64,000 nt of DNA from the NCBI RefSeq assembly GCF_011801145.1, contig NZ_CP046172.1, positions 3,906,001 through 3,970,000 on the forward strand, in the 5' to 3' direction. Below the pieces are notes generated by a model. The model saw only the letters and a program-made list of their open reading frames with translations, searched no databases and had not been told where the DNA came from. How positions within the stretch are numbered: the first letter of the stretch is position 1; each line of letters begins with the position of its first letter. A program made the translations under genes and the position numbers. Of this stretch, positions 43,463-53,025 are shown one piece after another. Origin of the DNA: Nocardia arthritidis. GTDB lineage: Bacteria; Actinomycetota; Actinomycetes; Mycobacteriales; Mycobacteriaceae.

Positions 43463-44761
43463 ATGAACACCTCCGACGACGCACTGCTGGTGATCGGCAG
43501 CGGGCTGCGGGTATATCGCGAATACCTGGTCCGGTCCGCGCACGCTCGGGCCAGGACACACGGGCTGGATCTGATCCTGCTGAACAACCTCGAACCCACC
43601 TGGCAGCGAGACTATTTCGACGATTTCGTCGTCGCCAACCTCTTCGATCACGACATCCTCATGGCGAAGGGCCGCGAAATCGCCCGTAGGCGAAGCATTG
43701 TCGGCCTGCTGTGCTGGGACGAACCTCTGGTGCAACCCGCCGCGGACCTGGCCGATGAACTCGGCGTACCCGGACTGAGCCCCGCCGGCGTGCGCGGTTG
43801 CCGGGACAAGAACCGGACCAGGACGGTGCTCACCGCCGCCGGACTGGTGCAGCCGCGTTTCGCGCTCACCGACACCGTGGCACAGGCGCGGGCCGCCGCC
43901 GCGCGCATCGGCTACCCGGTGGTGGTGAAGCCGCAGGCGCTCGGCGCGAGCATGGGTGTCGTACTCGCCCGCGACGAGCGCGAATTGACGGTGGCGTTCG
44001 GCGTCGCGGCCGGCGCGAGCACCATCGGCGACGCGCCGTTCCGGGACACCGCGCTGGTCGAGGAGTTCGCGGTGGGTCCGGAGATCAGCATCGACGCCGC
44101 GGTCTACAAGGGTGAGTACCTGCCGATGTTCCTGGCGCGCAAGCGAACCGGAATGGAGCCGTATTTCGAGGAGGTCGGGCATATCGTCGACGCCGACGAT
44201 CCGCTGCTGCGCGACGAGGCGTTGCTGCGCACACTGTCCGACGCGCACCGGGAACTCGGTGTCGAGAACGGCATCACGCACAGCGAGGTGCGGTTCACCG
44301 CGCGCGGCCCGCTGATCATCGAGATCAACGGGCGGCTCGGCGGCGATCTGATTCCGTTCCTCGGCAAGATCGCCACCGGGATCGATCCGGGCGAGGTGCT
44401 CGTCGATATCGCGACCGGGCGGCGGCCGACCCTGGCCCGGACGCGAAATGCCGTGGCGGGTATCCGTTTCGGCTATCCGGAGCACGACTGCGTCGTCCGC
44501 TCGGTGCGGGTGCCCGAGTGGGGACCCGGTCTGGTGACGGCGGCGGCGATGGTCGAGCCCGGCGCCGAATTGCGGCTGCCGCCGGGCGGATACATCGCGC
44601 GGCACTCGTTCGTGGTGTGCGCGGCGGCGGATCCGGCCCGATGCGCCGAATTCCTGGACGCCGCGGCGGATTCCGTGCGATTGGACGGCGAGCCGCTGGA
44701 ACCGCTCACCGCCGGTGCGGCTTTCACGCTGCCCGCCGGACTGCTGGACGCCGACAAATGA
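43463..44761 (+). CDS. ATP-grasp carboxylate-amine ligase
   Basis: 432 residues from ATG 43463 with AAGGGAGA upstream. The N-terminal part is a pre-ATP-grasp fold; the ATP-binding lysine lies in YPVVVKPQALGASMGVV, the 'VEEFAVGPEISIDAAV' strand follows, and the metal-binding end is FTARGPLIIEINGRLGGDLI. It resembles the carnosine-synthase/BtrJ-like group that joins free amino acids. In this cluster it would form an amide between a hydrazine acid or amine and an amino acid, replacing an NRPS. It overlaps the next gene by ATGA. Confidence 0.88.
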   Translation: MNTSDDALLVIGSGLRVYREYLVRSAHARARTHGLDLILLNNLEPTWQRDYFDDFVVANLFDHDILMAKGREIARRRSIVGLLCWDEPLVQPAADLADELGVPGLSPAGVRGCRDKNRTRTVLTAAGLVQPRFALTDTVAQARAAAARIGYPVVVKPQALGASMGVVLARDERELTVAFGVAAGASTIGDAPFRDTALVEEFAVGPEISIDAAVYKGEYLPMFLARKRTGMEPYFEEVGHIVDADDPLLRDEALLRTLSDAHRELGVENGITHSEVRFTARGPLIIEINGRLGGDLIPFLGKIATGIDPGEVLVDIATGRRPTLARTRNAVAGIRFGYPEHDCVVRSVRVPEWGPGLVTAAAMVEPGAELRLPPGGYIARHSFVVCAAADPARCAEFLDAAADSVRLDGEPLEPLTAGAAFTLPAGLLDADK

Positions 44762-45081
44762 TCAATTACGACGGCCGCCGCTTCCGCAACCCCGCCGATG
44801 ACGACGGTGTCATCGCGCGCTACCACCAGCGCGGCGACCTGGTGTGGGCGTATTTCGCCGGCGGTCCGGTGCGCCGCGGCGCCGCGACCGGGGTCTGCGA
44901 GCGGGACGGTGTGCTGCGACTGGCCTACACGATGGTGCTCGCCGACGGCGCGGTCATCGCCGGACACACCCGAACGACCCCGGAACACACCGAGCATGGC
45001 GTGCTGCGCCTGCGCGAGGAATGGGAGCGCTACGGAAGCGATTCGGCCACCGGCGTCTCATATCTGGAGGAGGTGCGATGA
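44758..45081 (+). CDS. small conserved protein ('N-acetylglutamate synthase-like')
   Basis: 107 residues beginning MINYDGRRFRNPADDDG. It belongs to a small family in Streptomyces and relatives that is loosely labelled n-acetylglutamate synthase but has no GNAT motif; the fold is probably a beta-strand repeat (RYHQRGDLVWAYFAGG, RLAYTMVLADGAVIAG, LRLREEWERYG). Coupled to both neighbours by ATGA overlaps, so it is part of the cluster. It may bind a pathway intermediate or act as a lipocalin-like chaperone; this is a guess. Confidence 0.75.
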   Translation: MINYDGRRFRNPADDDGVIARYHQRGDLVWAYFAGGPVRRGAATGVCERDGVLRLAYTMVLADGAVIAGHTRTTPEHTEHGVLRLREEWERYGSDSATGVSYLEEVR

Positions 45082-46424
45082 ACGAGCTCGCCGAGCTGCG
45101 CGCCGGGCGGGTTCGCTATCCGGGCGAACCCGGATTCGCCGCCGCGACAGCACCTTTCAACAAGCGTTACGCCGATTTGCGGCCCGCCGCCGCGCTATCG
45201 GTGCGCGGCGCGGTCGATGTCGCGCGCGCGATCGACTGGGCCCGCACCGAGGGGGTGCGGGTGGCGGTGCGCGGCGGCGGGCACAGCTATGCCGGTTACT
45301 CGGCGGGCGCGGAGCTGGTGCTCGATCTGCGCGCGCTCGACGATATCCGGGTCGACGCGCGATCCGGGCTGGTCACGGTCGGCGGCGGAACACGGTGTGG
45401 CGCACTTTATTCGGTATTGCAGCGGCACGATCTGGCGTTCCCGCTGGGAAATTCGGACGATGTCGGCATCGGCGGGCTGGTGCTCGGCGGCGGTGTCGCC
45501 GCCGTATCCCGCGCCTTCGGGCTGACCGCCGACGCGCTGGTGCGGACCGAGATCGTGTTGGCCGACGGCACCATTCGCACCTGCGACGCCACCGAACATG
45601 CCGACCTGTTCTGGGCCTGCCGCGGTGGCGGGGGCGGAAACTTCGGTGTGAACACATCTTTCACCTTCCAGGCGCGGGCGCCGCGGCCCAGTGCCACCTG
45701 CCTCGTGCTCTGGGAATGGGCGCATGCCCGCGAGGTGCTGGCGATATTGCAGAAGATCATGGCGGCCGCGCCCGACGAATTCGCGGCCAGGATCGGAGCG
45801 AGTCGTGCGGGCCGGGCGGCCGGGACGGTGTCCATCGTCGGCCAACATCTCGGCACCGCGGCCGAATTGCGTGAACTCCTCGCACCCGCGCTCGCGGCGC
45901 AACAGCCGCGACATTGCGATATCGGAGATCGATCGTATTGGGCGGCAAAGGATTTCCTGCGCCACGAGACCTCCGGCGATCCATTCGCCGCGCGCACCCG
46001 CTGCACGGCGGAACCGCTCCCGGAGGCGGGTATCGAGACGATCGTCGCCGCCCTCGATCGCTGGCCGGGCAGCGGCAATCCGGACGGCGCCGGTGTCGCG
46101 CTGTTCACCTGGGGCGGGGCCATAAGTCGGATCCCGGTGGCGGACACCGCGTTCCCGCATCGCGACACCCTGTTCCTGATCTCGATGGACACCTCGTGGA
46201 GCCGACTGGATCGGGCGCGGACGGTATGGTGCAACCTCGAATGGCTCGACGGCCTGTACGCGGAGATGGGCGCGTACGCGGGCGATGGCGCCTACGTCAA
46301 CTTCACCGATCCGAGCCTGCCGCACTGGCGTTCGTCCTATTACGGTCCGAACCGGTCGCGGCTGGTCGAGATCAAACGGCGCTACGACCCGGATCGTTTC
46401 TTCGACTTTCCGCAGGCGTTATGA
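45078..46424 (+). CDS. FAD-linked oxidase, berberine-bridge/PCMH type
   Basis: 448 residues. The FAD-binding PCMH domain has RGGGHSYAGYS, where His69 would link covalently to the flavin, and GIGGLVLGGGVAAVSRAFGL. The second flavin-linking Cys seen in bicovalent members is replaced (GNSDDVG), so only a His bond is expected. The C-terminal BBE segment reads YYGPNRSRLVEIKRRYDPDRFFDFPQAL. No export signal, unlike many secreted members. In the cluster it could dehydrogenate a hydrazine to a hydrazone or azo species. Start is set by an ATGA overlap and AGGAGG upstream. Confidence 0.87.
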   Translation: MNELAELRAGRVRYPGEPGFAAATAPFNKRYADLRPAAALSVRGAVDVARAIDWARTEGVRVAVRGGGHSYAGYSAGAELVLDLRALDDIRVDARSGLVTVGGGTRCGALYSVLQRHDLAFPLGNSDDVGIGGLVLGGGVAAVSRAFGLTADALVRTEIVLADGTIRTCDATEHADLFWACRGGGGGNFGVNTSFTFQARAPRPSATCLVLWEWAHAREVLAILQKIMAAAPDEFAARIGASRAGRAAGTVSIVGQHLGTAAELRELLAPALAAQQPRHCDIGDRSYWAAKDFLRHETSGDPFAARTRCTAEPLPEAGIETIVAALDRWPGSGNPDGAGVALFTWGGAISRIPVADTAFPHRDTLFLISMDTSWSRLDRARTVWCNLEWLDGLYAEMGAYAGDGAYVNFTDPSLPHWRSSYYGPNRSRLVEIKRRYDPDRFFDFPQAL

Positions 46425-47020
46425 ACGGGTGCACAGCGGATCTCGGCGGACAGCTGAGGGAACCGCCGGGACCGGTACCGGAATTCGATGGCCCGGACGC
46501 ATCGATGCCGTTGCGGCCCAGCGGAATTACCGCCGATGCCCTGCGCGACACCATGCGCGACTTCGCGACCGGGGTCGCCATCGTGGCGACATATGTCGAG
46601 CACACCGGTATCCGGGTGCACGACGCCGTCACCGTCAACTCGCTGACGTCGCTGTCGCTGTCGCCGCCGCTGGTGTCCATCAGCCTGCGCCGCGACTCCC
46701 GGTTCCGCGCGGATCTGGAGACGTCGAGGGTGTGGTCGATTTCCATACTCGATGGCGAATCACAGTGGCTGGCAGCCTATTTCGCACGCGAGCGGATCGA
46801 GCGCGCCGCCGCGCTCGGTTCGGTGCGCACCCGGCCCGGCCCGCACACCGGCGCACTGCTGTTCGATGCGGCGGGCTGGCTGGAATGCGTGCTGGAGCGC
46901 GGTTACGAGGTCGGTGACCACACGCTGTTCGTCGGCGCGGTCGTCGGGTCCGGCACCCACCGCAAGAGCAGCCGCCTGGTGTTCCTGCGCGGCGGCTACC
47001 ACGTACTACCTTCCGGCTAG
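46421..47020 (+). CDS. flavin reductase (HpaC/DIM6-NTAB family)
   Basis: 199 residues. The flavin reductase domain begins at about residue 38 (LRDTMRDFATGVAIVATY), with AVTVNSLTSLSLSPPLVSISLRRDSRF and the C-terminal DHTLFVGAVVG. The first 35 residues are an unusual polar extension. It supplies reduced FMN or FAD to a partner oxygenase, most likely the gene starting nine bases after its stop. ATGA overlap with the oxidase gene upstream. Confidence 0.88.
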   Translation: MNGCTADLGGQLREPPGPVPEFDGPDASMPLRPSGITADALRDTMRDFATGVAIVATYVEHTGIRVHDAVTVNSLTSLSLSPPLVSISLRRDSRFRADLETSRVWSISILDGESQWLAAYFARERIERAAALGSVRTRPGPHTGALLFDAAGWLECVLERGYEVGDHTLFVGAVVGSGTHRKSSRLVFLRGGYHVLPSG

Positions 47021-47029
47021 GAGACCCAG

Positions 47030-48253
47030 ATGACCATCGTTTCCGAACAACCGATCGCGCCCGAGCGCGGCGATGCCGCCGAAATCCTCGCCCGCGCACA
47101 GGCCGTCGCGCCGCGGCTGCGCGAGCGGTCCGCGGAGATCGAGCGGCTGCGGCGACTGCCGGACGATATCGTCGAAATGCTGCGCGACACCGGCGTTTTC
47201 CGGATGGGCTTCGCCCGGCGCTGGGGCGGACCGGAACTCACCTCGGTGGAGCAGACCGAGGTGATCGAGGCCATCGCCTACGGTGACACCTCGGCGGGCT
47301 GGTGCGCGATGATTGGCTCGGATACCGGGCTCTACGCCTCGTTCCTGGCCGAACATGTTGTGCAGGAGATGTTTTCGAGCCTGGACATGGTGACGGCCGG
47401 ACTGCTGTTTCCGGTGGGCCGGGCCGAGATCGTATCGGGCGGCTACCGGCTGACCGGCCGCTGGCAGTTCGGCAGCGGTATCACGCACGCGGATTGGGTG
47501 GTCTCGGGCGCGTTCCTGTACCGGGACGGGCGGCCCGAACCCGGACCCGAGGGCATCGCGCACGCCTCGCGGCTGCTGATGGTGCCGCGGGAACAGGTCG
47601 AGGTGCTCGACACCTGGCACACCACGGGTCTGGCGGGCAGCGGCAGTTGCGACTACACCGTCACCGACGTGTTCGTGCCCGAGGGACGAACCCTGCTGCT
47701 GAATGCCGCTCACGCACCGGGACCGCTGGCCCAGCCGGAGGTGCACATGCGGAATATGCCGGGCGTCGCGCTCGGCGCCGCCCGTGCCGCACTCGACTAC
47801 GTGCGGTCCGAATCCGCCTCGCGGGCCGACGATTACCGGCTGCAGGTCACCGTCGCGGAATGCGAGGCGGAGCTGCTGGCCGCCCGCTGCGCGGTGTACG
47901 GCAGCCTGCGGCGGCAGTGGGAGGTGCTCGCGGCGGGCGGCACGCTGGACGAGCTCACGCCGGAGGAACGCGCGGCGCTGCCGCTCGCGCGCCTGTTCGC
48001 CTTCCGCGCCGCGCGTTCGATCGTCGCCCGGCTCTACGACCTGCGCCAGACGGCGTCGATCTACCGTCCGTCGCCGCTGGACCGCTGGCTGCGCGACACC
48101 ACGACGATGTGCCAGCACGTCGTCGCGCAGGACCGCATCCTGCAGTCGGCGGGTGCGTATCTGCTCGGCGGCACACCGAGTTTCGGCCTGTGTCTCGGCC
48201 TGGCACCCGGAAACCCGACGGCCCGAGCCCAGCTCGGACAAGTCAACCGATAA
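47030..48253 (+). CDS. flavin-dependent monooxygenase, acyl-CoA dehydrogenase fold
   Basis: 407 residues from ATG 47030 after AGGAG. Acyl-CoA dehydrogenase-like architecture with N-terminal helical, middle beta (GGYRLTGRWQFGSGITHADWVVSGAF) and C-terminal helical domains. The C-terminal TASIYRPSPLDRWLRDTTTMCQHVV matches the HsaA/DszC/KijD3 group of two-component monooxygenases rather than true dehydrogenases, and it lacks the catalytic Glu context of the latter. With the flavin reductase it would N- or C-oxygenate a pathway intermediate, for example to an azoxy, nitroso or N-hydroxyl group. Confidence 0.86.
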   Translation: MTIVSEQPIAPERGDAAEILARAQAVAPRLRERSAEIERLRRLPDDIVEMLRDTGVFRMGFARRWGGPELTSVEQTEVIEAIAYGDTSAGWCAMIGSDTGLYASFLAEHVVQEMFSSLDMVTAGLLFPVGRAEIVSGGYRLTGRWQFGSGITHADWVVSGAFLYRDGRPEPGPEGIAHASRLLMVPREQVEVLDTWHTTGLAGSGSCDYTVTDVFVPEGRTLLLNAAHAPGPLAQPEVHMRNMPGVALGAARAALDYVRSESASRADDYRLQVTVAECEAELLAARCAVYGSLRRQWEVLAAGGTLDELTPEERAALPLARLFAFRAARSIVARLYDLRQTASIYRPSPLDRWLRDTTTMCQHVVAQDRILQSAGAYLLGGTPSFGLCLGLAPGNPTARAQLGQVNR

Positions 48254-48299
48254 CAGAGCTCGCCGGATAAGCGAGCCTGCTCGATCGAACGGAGAAAGA

Positions 48300-49930
48300 A
48301 TGCGACCCAAGACAATCGCGGCCTATTCGGTGCTCGCCGCGCTCACGCTCACGGCCGGCGCGTGCGGCGGTGCGCCCGCCCGCGCCCCCGTCACCCCCGC
48401 CCGCCCGGGGAGAACGCGGTGATCAGCTACAACGCCACCGAACCGGAAAGCCCACTGGTGCCGGGCGATACGGTGGAGGTCGGCGGCATCAAGGTGCTCG
48501 GCGCACTGTTCAAGGGGCTGGTGGAATACGATCCGAAGACCGCGGCGCCGCGCAATGCGATCGCCGAATCCATCAAGACCACCGATTCGAAGGTGTACAC
48601 CATCACGCTGAAGCCGGGATGGACCTTCCAGGACGGCACCCCGGTCACCGCGAAAAGCTTTGTCGACGCGTGGAATTTCACGGCGTACGGACCCAACCAC
48701 CAGAAGGGCGCCAGCCTGCTCTCGCACATCCAGGGCTTCGATCAGGTCAACTCGAGTGCGGACGTATCACCGGCCGCCGCCGGCCCGGCGCCTGTCAAAG
48801 AGATGTCCGGTCTGCATGTGGTGGACGACCGGACCTTCGTCGTGACGCTGAGCGCTCCGTTCGCGGTCTTCCCGAGTCAGCTCGGCAGCGTGCAGTTCTT
48901 CCCGCTGCCCGCGTCGTTCTACCGGGATCCCGTGGCGTTCAAGGCGCATCCGATCGGCGACGGCCCCTTCGAATTCGTCTCGCACAAACCGGGTTCGAAT
49001 ATCGTCGTGCGCCGGTACGACAAGTACGCGGGCCAGAAACCACATATCGGTGGCATCGAATACCGGTTCTATCGGAATCTGGACGACGCGTACGTGGATG
49101 TGGTGGCGAACAAGCTCGACTACCTGGATTTCGCCCCGTGGACGGCGCTCGTCAACGACCGGTACAAGTCCGAGGTGGGCGATCGCAGTGTCTCCCAGCC
49201 CTATATCGGCGTGCAGGGGATCTCCTTTCCCATCTATGATCAGCGCTACGCCGATCCGCGTGTGCGCCAGGCTATTTCGATGGCCATCGACCGAGTGGGG
49301 TTGATCCAGAAGGTATTCCTCGGCCATCGCGTGCCCGCCGACGGCATCGTGCCGCCGGATATGCCGGGCGCTGCCTCTCATCAGTGCGGTGACCTGTGCA
49401 CCTATCAGCCGCAGCGGGCCAAGGAGCTGTTCGACTCGACCGGGTTCACCGGCGCGGTGGAGCTGGCGTCCAATGTCGATTCCGCGAACGAGGCGTGGAT
49501 GCGGGTGGCCTGCGATTACATCGCCCAATCACTGGCCAGGCCATGTAATTTCGTCTCCGTGCCATCGCTCGGTGAGTTCCGCAGGCAGATCGATTCGCAC
49601 ACCATGACGATGCCGTTCCGTTCGGCGCTGGTCGCCGAATACCCGTCGATCGAGAACTTCCTGAACCAGGCGTACCGGACCGGCGGTTCGGTGAACGCGG
49701 GGCTCTACTCCAACCCCGCCGTCGACGCGCTGCTCACCCGCGCCGACGCGGCGCCGACGGAGCAGGACGGCTGGAAGCTCTACCAGGAGGCCGAACGCAT
49801 TGTCCTGCAAGATATGCCGTCGACCCCGATCTGGTTCCAAAGTGCGCTGTCGATCTGGTCGAGCCGGATGCACAATGTGCAGCCGACGCAGTTCCGCGAA
49901 CTGGACCTGTACAGCGTCACCGTGTCATAA
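48300..49930 (+). pseudogene. solute-binding lipoprotein, family 5, frame broken by one base
   Basis: ATG 48300 with GGAGAAAG upstream encodes a lipoprotein signal (RPKTIAAYSVLAALTLTAGAC, Cys22). The frame then stops at 48422, while the mature domain lies in another frame (ENAVISYNATEPESPLVPGD onward). Adding one G to GGGG 48407-48410 gives a 543-residue protein. It contains LKPGWTFQDGTPVTAKSFVDAWNF, HPIGDGPFEF and VRQAISMAIDRVGL, and is a clear paralogue of the protein at 20829-22436. In the cluster it could take up a precursor, recapture product or act in export sensing. No permease accompanies it. Confidence 0.83.
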
Positions 49931-49935
49931 CCATC

Positions 49936-49966
49936 CGCGCAGGGGCGGGTGCGCCGCCCCTGCGCG
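49936..49966 (+). terminator. hairpin after binding-protein gene
   Basis: Perfect 13-bp stem CGCGCAGGGGCGG (49936-49948) and CCGCCCCTGCGCG (49954-49966), 5-base loop, five bases after the stop. No T tract. It may end or attenuate the cluster transcript before the GNAT gene, whose start is 20 bp further on. Confidence 0.65.
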
Positions 49967-49986
49967 AATCACGAAAGTCCGGACAG

Positions 49987-50859
49987 ATGACGGAGTTACA
50001 CGGGATCGAAGCCCGATCCTTCCTGCGGCCCGCGGAATACGATCAACTGCGCGAACTGGCCCGAGCCGTCGACGAATTCGACGGCATCGAGGTGCGGCTG
50101 ATCTGGTCGCGCCTGACCTCGGACGAGCATCGCCCGGGTAGGCACTACCTGCTCTATTACCACCGCGGCAGGCTCGTCGGCTTTCTCGGCACCTTCACCT
50201 CGCCCGGCCCGGAGCTCAGCGGCATGGTCCATCCGGAATACCGCGGCCGCGGCATCTTTCGGCGCTTGTGGGCCGCCGCCATGGCCGAGGGCGCCCGGCT
50301 CGGCTACGAGTCGTATCTGCTGATCGTCGACGCGGCGTCGGTGCCGGGCAAGCGATTCGCCGACGCACTGCGCGCGACACCGGACCATGTCGAACACAAA
50401 CTGATATATCCGGCCGACCGTGCGGTTGTGCCGGTGCGGCGCAACGGATTCGAGCTCCGCCGTGCCACCGTCGACGATCTGCCGATCCTGCGCGCGCTGA
50501 CCGCCGACGGTTTCGGCATGCCGCTGGCGGAGGTCACCTGGTTCGACGCCCGAAATATCGCCGAGGACAAGGTGCGCGGTCTCCTGGCGCTGCACGAGGG
50601 ACGGCCGATCGGGAAGGCCGACTATTTCGAAACCGGTGACAGCGTCTGCATCATGGGGCTGACCGTCGATGCCGCGTACCGCGGCCGCGGCGTCGGCCGC
50701 CTGATCCTCACCGGCGTCGTGAAAGACATCCGCGACCGCGGCCCGCGCGATATCTGGCTGGAGGTGGACGCCGTCACCGACGACGCCCTGCACCTCTATC
50801 AATCGTGCGGTTTCGAGCGCGTGCGCAGCTACAACTACTACGCCTACCGGCAGCGATGA
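49987..50859 (+). CDS. double GNAT acetyltransferase
   Basis: 290 residues with two GNAT domains. The N-terminal one has VHPEYRGRGIFRRLWAAAMAEG, and the C-terminal one has LTVDAAYRGRGVGRLILTGVV and YQSCGFERVRSYNYY. Both acyl-CoA loops (RGRG) are intact. Triacsin biosynthesis uses a GNAT enzyme (Tri31) to acylate hydrazinoacetate, so a similar acyl transfer to the hydrazine is plausible. It could equally be a self-protection enzyme. Last plus-strand gene of the cluster; it converges on the aminotransferase gene with 16 bp between. Confidence 0.83.
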   Translation: MTELHGIEARSFLRPAEYDQLRELARAVDEFDGIEVRLIWSRLTSDEHRPGRHYLLYYHRGRLVGFLGTFTSPGPELSGMVHPEYRGRGIFRRLWAAAMAEGARLGYESYLLIVDAASVPGKRFADALRATPDHVEHKLIYPADRAVVPVRRNGFELRRATVDDLPILRALTADGFGMPLAEVTWFDARNIAEDKVRGLLALHEGRPIGKADYFETGDSVCIMGLTVDAAYRGRGVGRLILTGVVKDIRDRGPRDIWLEVDAVTDDALHLYQSCGFERVRSYNYYAYRQR

Positions 50860-50875
50860 TGGATTCCGTTGCGGC

Positions 50876-52261
50876 TCAGAGCAATTGCCACGCGCCGGTG
50901 AGCGCGTACCGCAGCGCCCGCTCCATCTCGTCGAATTGTTGCTGGTCGCAGATCAGCGGCGGCGCGAGCTGGATGACGGGTTCGGCGCGGTCGTCGGCGC
51001 GGCAGTGCAGGCCGGCCTCGAACAGTGCGTGCGAGACATGGCCCTTGAGGATGCGGGTGGCGTCCTCGTCGGTGAATTTCTCTTTGGTCGCTTTGTCTTT
51101 CACCAGTTCGACCGCGTAGAAGAAGCCGGTGCCACGGACATCGCCGACGATCGGCAGGTCGTACAGCTTTTCCAGCGTGCCGCGGAAGGCCGCCTCCTTC
51201 GCGCGGACGTGCCCGTAGAGATCCTCGCGCTCCATCAGGTCGAGATTGGCCAGCGCGACCGCGCAGGACACCGGATGCCCGCCGTAGGTGGAGCCGTGCA
51301 GGAAGGTGGACCCGCGCTGGAACGGTTCCATGATGCGGTCGCTGATGAGCACCGCGCCGAGCGGCGCGTAGCCGGAGGTGAGGCCCTTCGCGGTGGTGAC
51401 GATATCCGGCTGGTAGCCGAAACGCTTTGCGCCGAAGTCGTATCCGAGCCTGCCGAAGGCGCAGATCACCTCGTCGGAGACGAGCAGCACATCGTGGCGG
51501 TCGCAGATCTCGCGGACCCGCTGGAAGTAGCCGGGCGGCGGGACGAAGCAGCCGCCGGTGTTCTGCACCGGTTCCAGGAATACCGCGGCGACGGTGTCGG
51601 GGCCCTCGAACAGGATGGCCTCCTCGATTCGGTCGGCGGCCCAGCGTCCGTACGCCTCGTAATCGTCGGCGTGCTCGGTGGCGCGGTAGAAGTTGGTGTG
51701 CGGAACGCGCTGGGTGCTCGGCACCAGCGGCTCGAAATCGGCCTTGGCTCCGGGGATTCCGGTGATCGACAGCGCGCCCATCGAGGTGCCGTGATAGGCC
51801 ATCGACCGGCTGATCACCTTGTGTTTGGTGGGTTTTCCGGTGGCCTTGAAGTACTGCCGGATCAATTTCCATGCGGTTTCCACGGATTCGCCGCCGCTGA
51901 CGGTGAAGAAGACGCGGTTCAGGTCGCCGGGCGCGGCATTCGCCAGGCGCTCGGCGAGTTCGATGGCGGTCGGGTGGGCGTAGCCCCACAGCGGGAAGTA
52001 GGCCAGTTCGCGGGTCTGCCGGGCGGCCGCCTCGGCGAGTTCTTCGCGGCCGTGCCCGACCTGTACCGCGAACAGTCCGGCGAGGCCGTCCAGGTAGCGC
52101 CGTCCCGTCGAGTCCCAGATGTAGGCGCCGTCGCCGCGGACGATCACCGGTACATCGGCGCCGGTGAGCCCGGTGTGCGGGGTGAAGTGCAGCCACATGT
52201 TGTCCCGGATGATGCGCGCGGCATCCGGGCTGGTCGTGGGATGCGGATCGGTGACGGTCAT
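50876..52261 (-). CDS. class III aminotransferase, putrescine/omega-amino acid type
   Basis: 461 residues, PLP-dependent fold type I. Conserved parts: SGGESVETAWKLIRQYFKATGKPTKHKVISR, the PLP-binding DEVICAFGRLG and Lys292 in TTAKGLTSGYAPLGAV. The length and the MWLHFTPHTGLTGADVPVI start resemble putrescine-pyruvate (SpuC) and beta-alanine/omega-amino acid transaminases. With the aldehyde dehydrogenase across the regulators it would convert putrescine to GABA through 4-aminobutyraldehyde. It belongs to the polyamine block, not to the adjacent cluster, judging by strand and neighbours. Confidence 0.87.
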   Translation of the reverse strand: MTVTDPHPTTSPDAARIIRDNMWLHFTPHTGLTGADVPVIVRGDGAYIWDSTGRRYLDGLAGLFAVQVGHGREELAEAAARQTRELAYFPLWGYAHPTAIELAERLANAAPGDLNRVFFTVSGGESVETAWKLIRQYFKATGKPTKHKVISRSMAYHGTSMGALSITGIPGAKADFEPLVPSTQRVPHTNFYRATEHADDYEAYGRWAADRIEEAILFEGPDTVAAVFLEPVQNTGGCFVPPPGYFQRVREICDRHDVLLVSDEVICAFGRLGYDFGAKRFGYQPDIVTTAKGLTSGYAPLGAVLISDRIMEPFQRGSTFLHGSTYGGHPVSCAVALANLDLMEREDLYGHVRAKEAAFRGTLEKLYDLPIVGDVRGTGFFYAVELVKDKATKEKFTDEDATRILKGHVSHALFEAGLHCRADDRAEPVIQLAPPLICDQQQFDEMERALRYALTGAWQLL

Positions 52262-52412
52262 GTGCGGACTCCTAGCGAGCGGACCGGAAGGGCGGGGAGG
52301 ACTCCGTTTATGCCACAACTATTTACGGGTCCGCAACAGAATCGGTTGCCGATAGGCGCTCAGATTGCAAGAAACAGTTGCCGAATGGCACACGAGCTAC
52401 GGATTTCGTAGC

Positions 52413-52901
52413 TCAACGCGCGCCCCATCGATAGGTCTGTTTACGGAGTTCCAGATAGACCATGATCTCGGCGTGCCGCACCTGCGCCAGCCTGCGCAGC
52501 CGGTCCGATACCAGCTCGAGCAGCGCCGCGTCGTCGGCGCACACCGCCTCGCAGAGGATGTCGTAGCGTCCGGCGCATTCCACCACGTAGGTGATCTCGT
52601 CCATCGCGGCGAGCGCGTCGGCCACCGGCCGCAGCGGGCCGTCCACCGTGATCGCGATCATCGCCTGCCGAAATAGCCCGACCTGCAAGGGATCCGAGAC
52701 CGCGACGATCTGGATGACGCCCGCGTCGGACAGCCGCTGCACCCGCTGCCGCACGGCCGCCTCGGACAGACCGACGGCCTTGCCGATGGTGGCGTACGGC
52801 CGTCGGCCGTCCTCCTGCAGCTGGGCGATGATCCGCTTGGAGATCTCGTCGAGCATCGGGCGGGCCTGGCGGTTGATTTCCTGGTCGGTCACGGTGGGCA
52901 T
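52413..52901 (-). CDS. Lrp/AsnC-family regulator
   Basis: 162 residues from ATG 52901. The N-terminal HTH (LDEISKRIIAQLQEDGRRPYATIGKAVGLSEAAVRQRVQRLSDAGVI) and C-terminal RAM ligand domain (VGLFRQAMIAITVDG ... EITYVVECAGRYDILCEAVC) are typical. Such regulators often control a neighbouring aminotransferase gene, here 151 bp downstream on the same strand. The ligand is probably an amino acid or omega-amino acid. An open frame further upstream is not protein-like. Confidence 0.9.
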   Translation of the reverse strand: MPTVTDQEINRQARPMLDEISKRIIAQLQEDGRRPYATIGKAVGLSEAAVRQRVQRLSDAGVIQIVAVSDPLQVGLFRQAMIAITVDGPLRPVADALAAMDEITYVVECAGRYDILCEAVCADDAALLELVSDRLRRLAQVRHAEIMVYLELRKQTYRWGAR

Positions 52902-53025
52902 CCTGCCGAAGAACGGCGTCGCGGACAATCCGCACCGTGGTGCTTCGAGATCGAATACGTCTCTCGGCGGGCCGACAGACAACGAATTCCGTCGATTTTT
53001 CGATCTCTGCCGTGGAATCCGTAGC

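Noticed and set aside
41260..43599. 779-codon minus-strand open frame
   Set aside because: Antisense to the MetRS-like and oxidase genes, with no recognisable motif.
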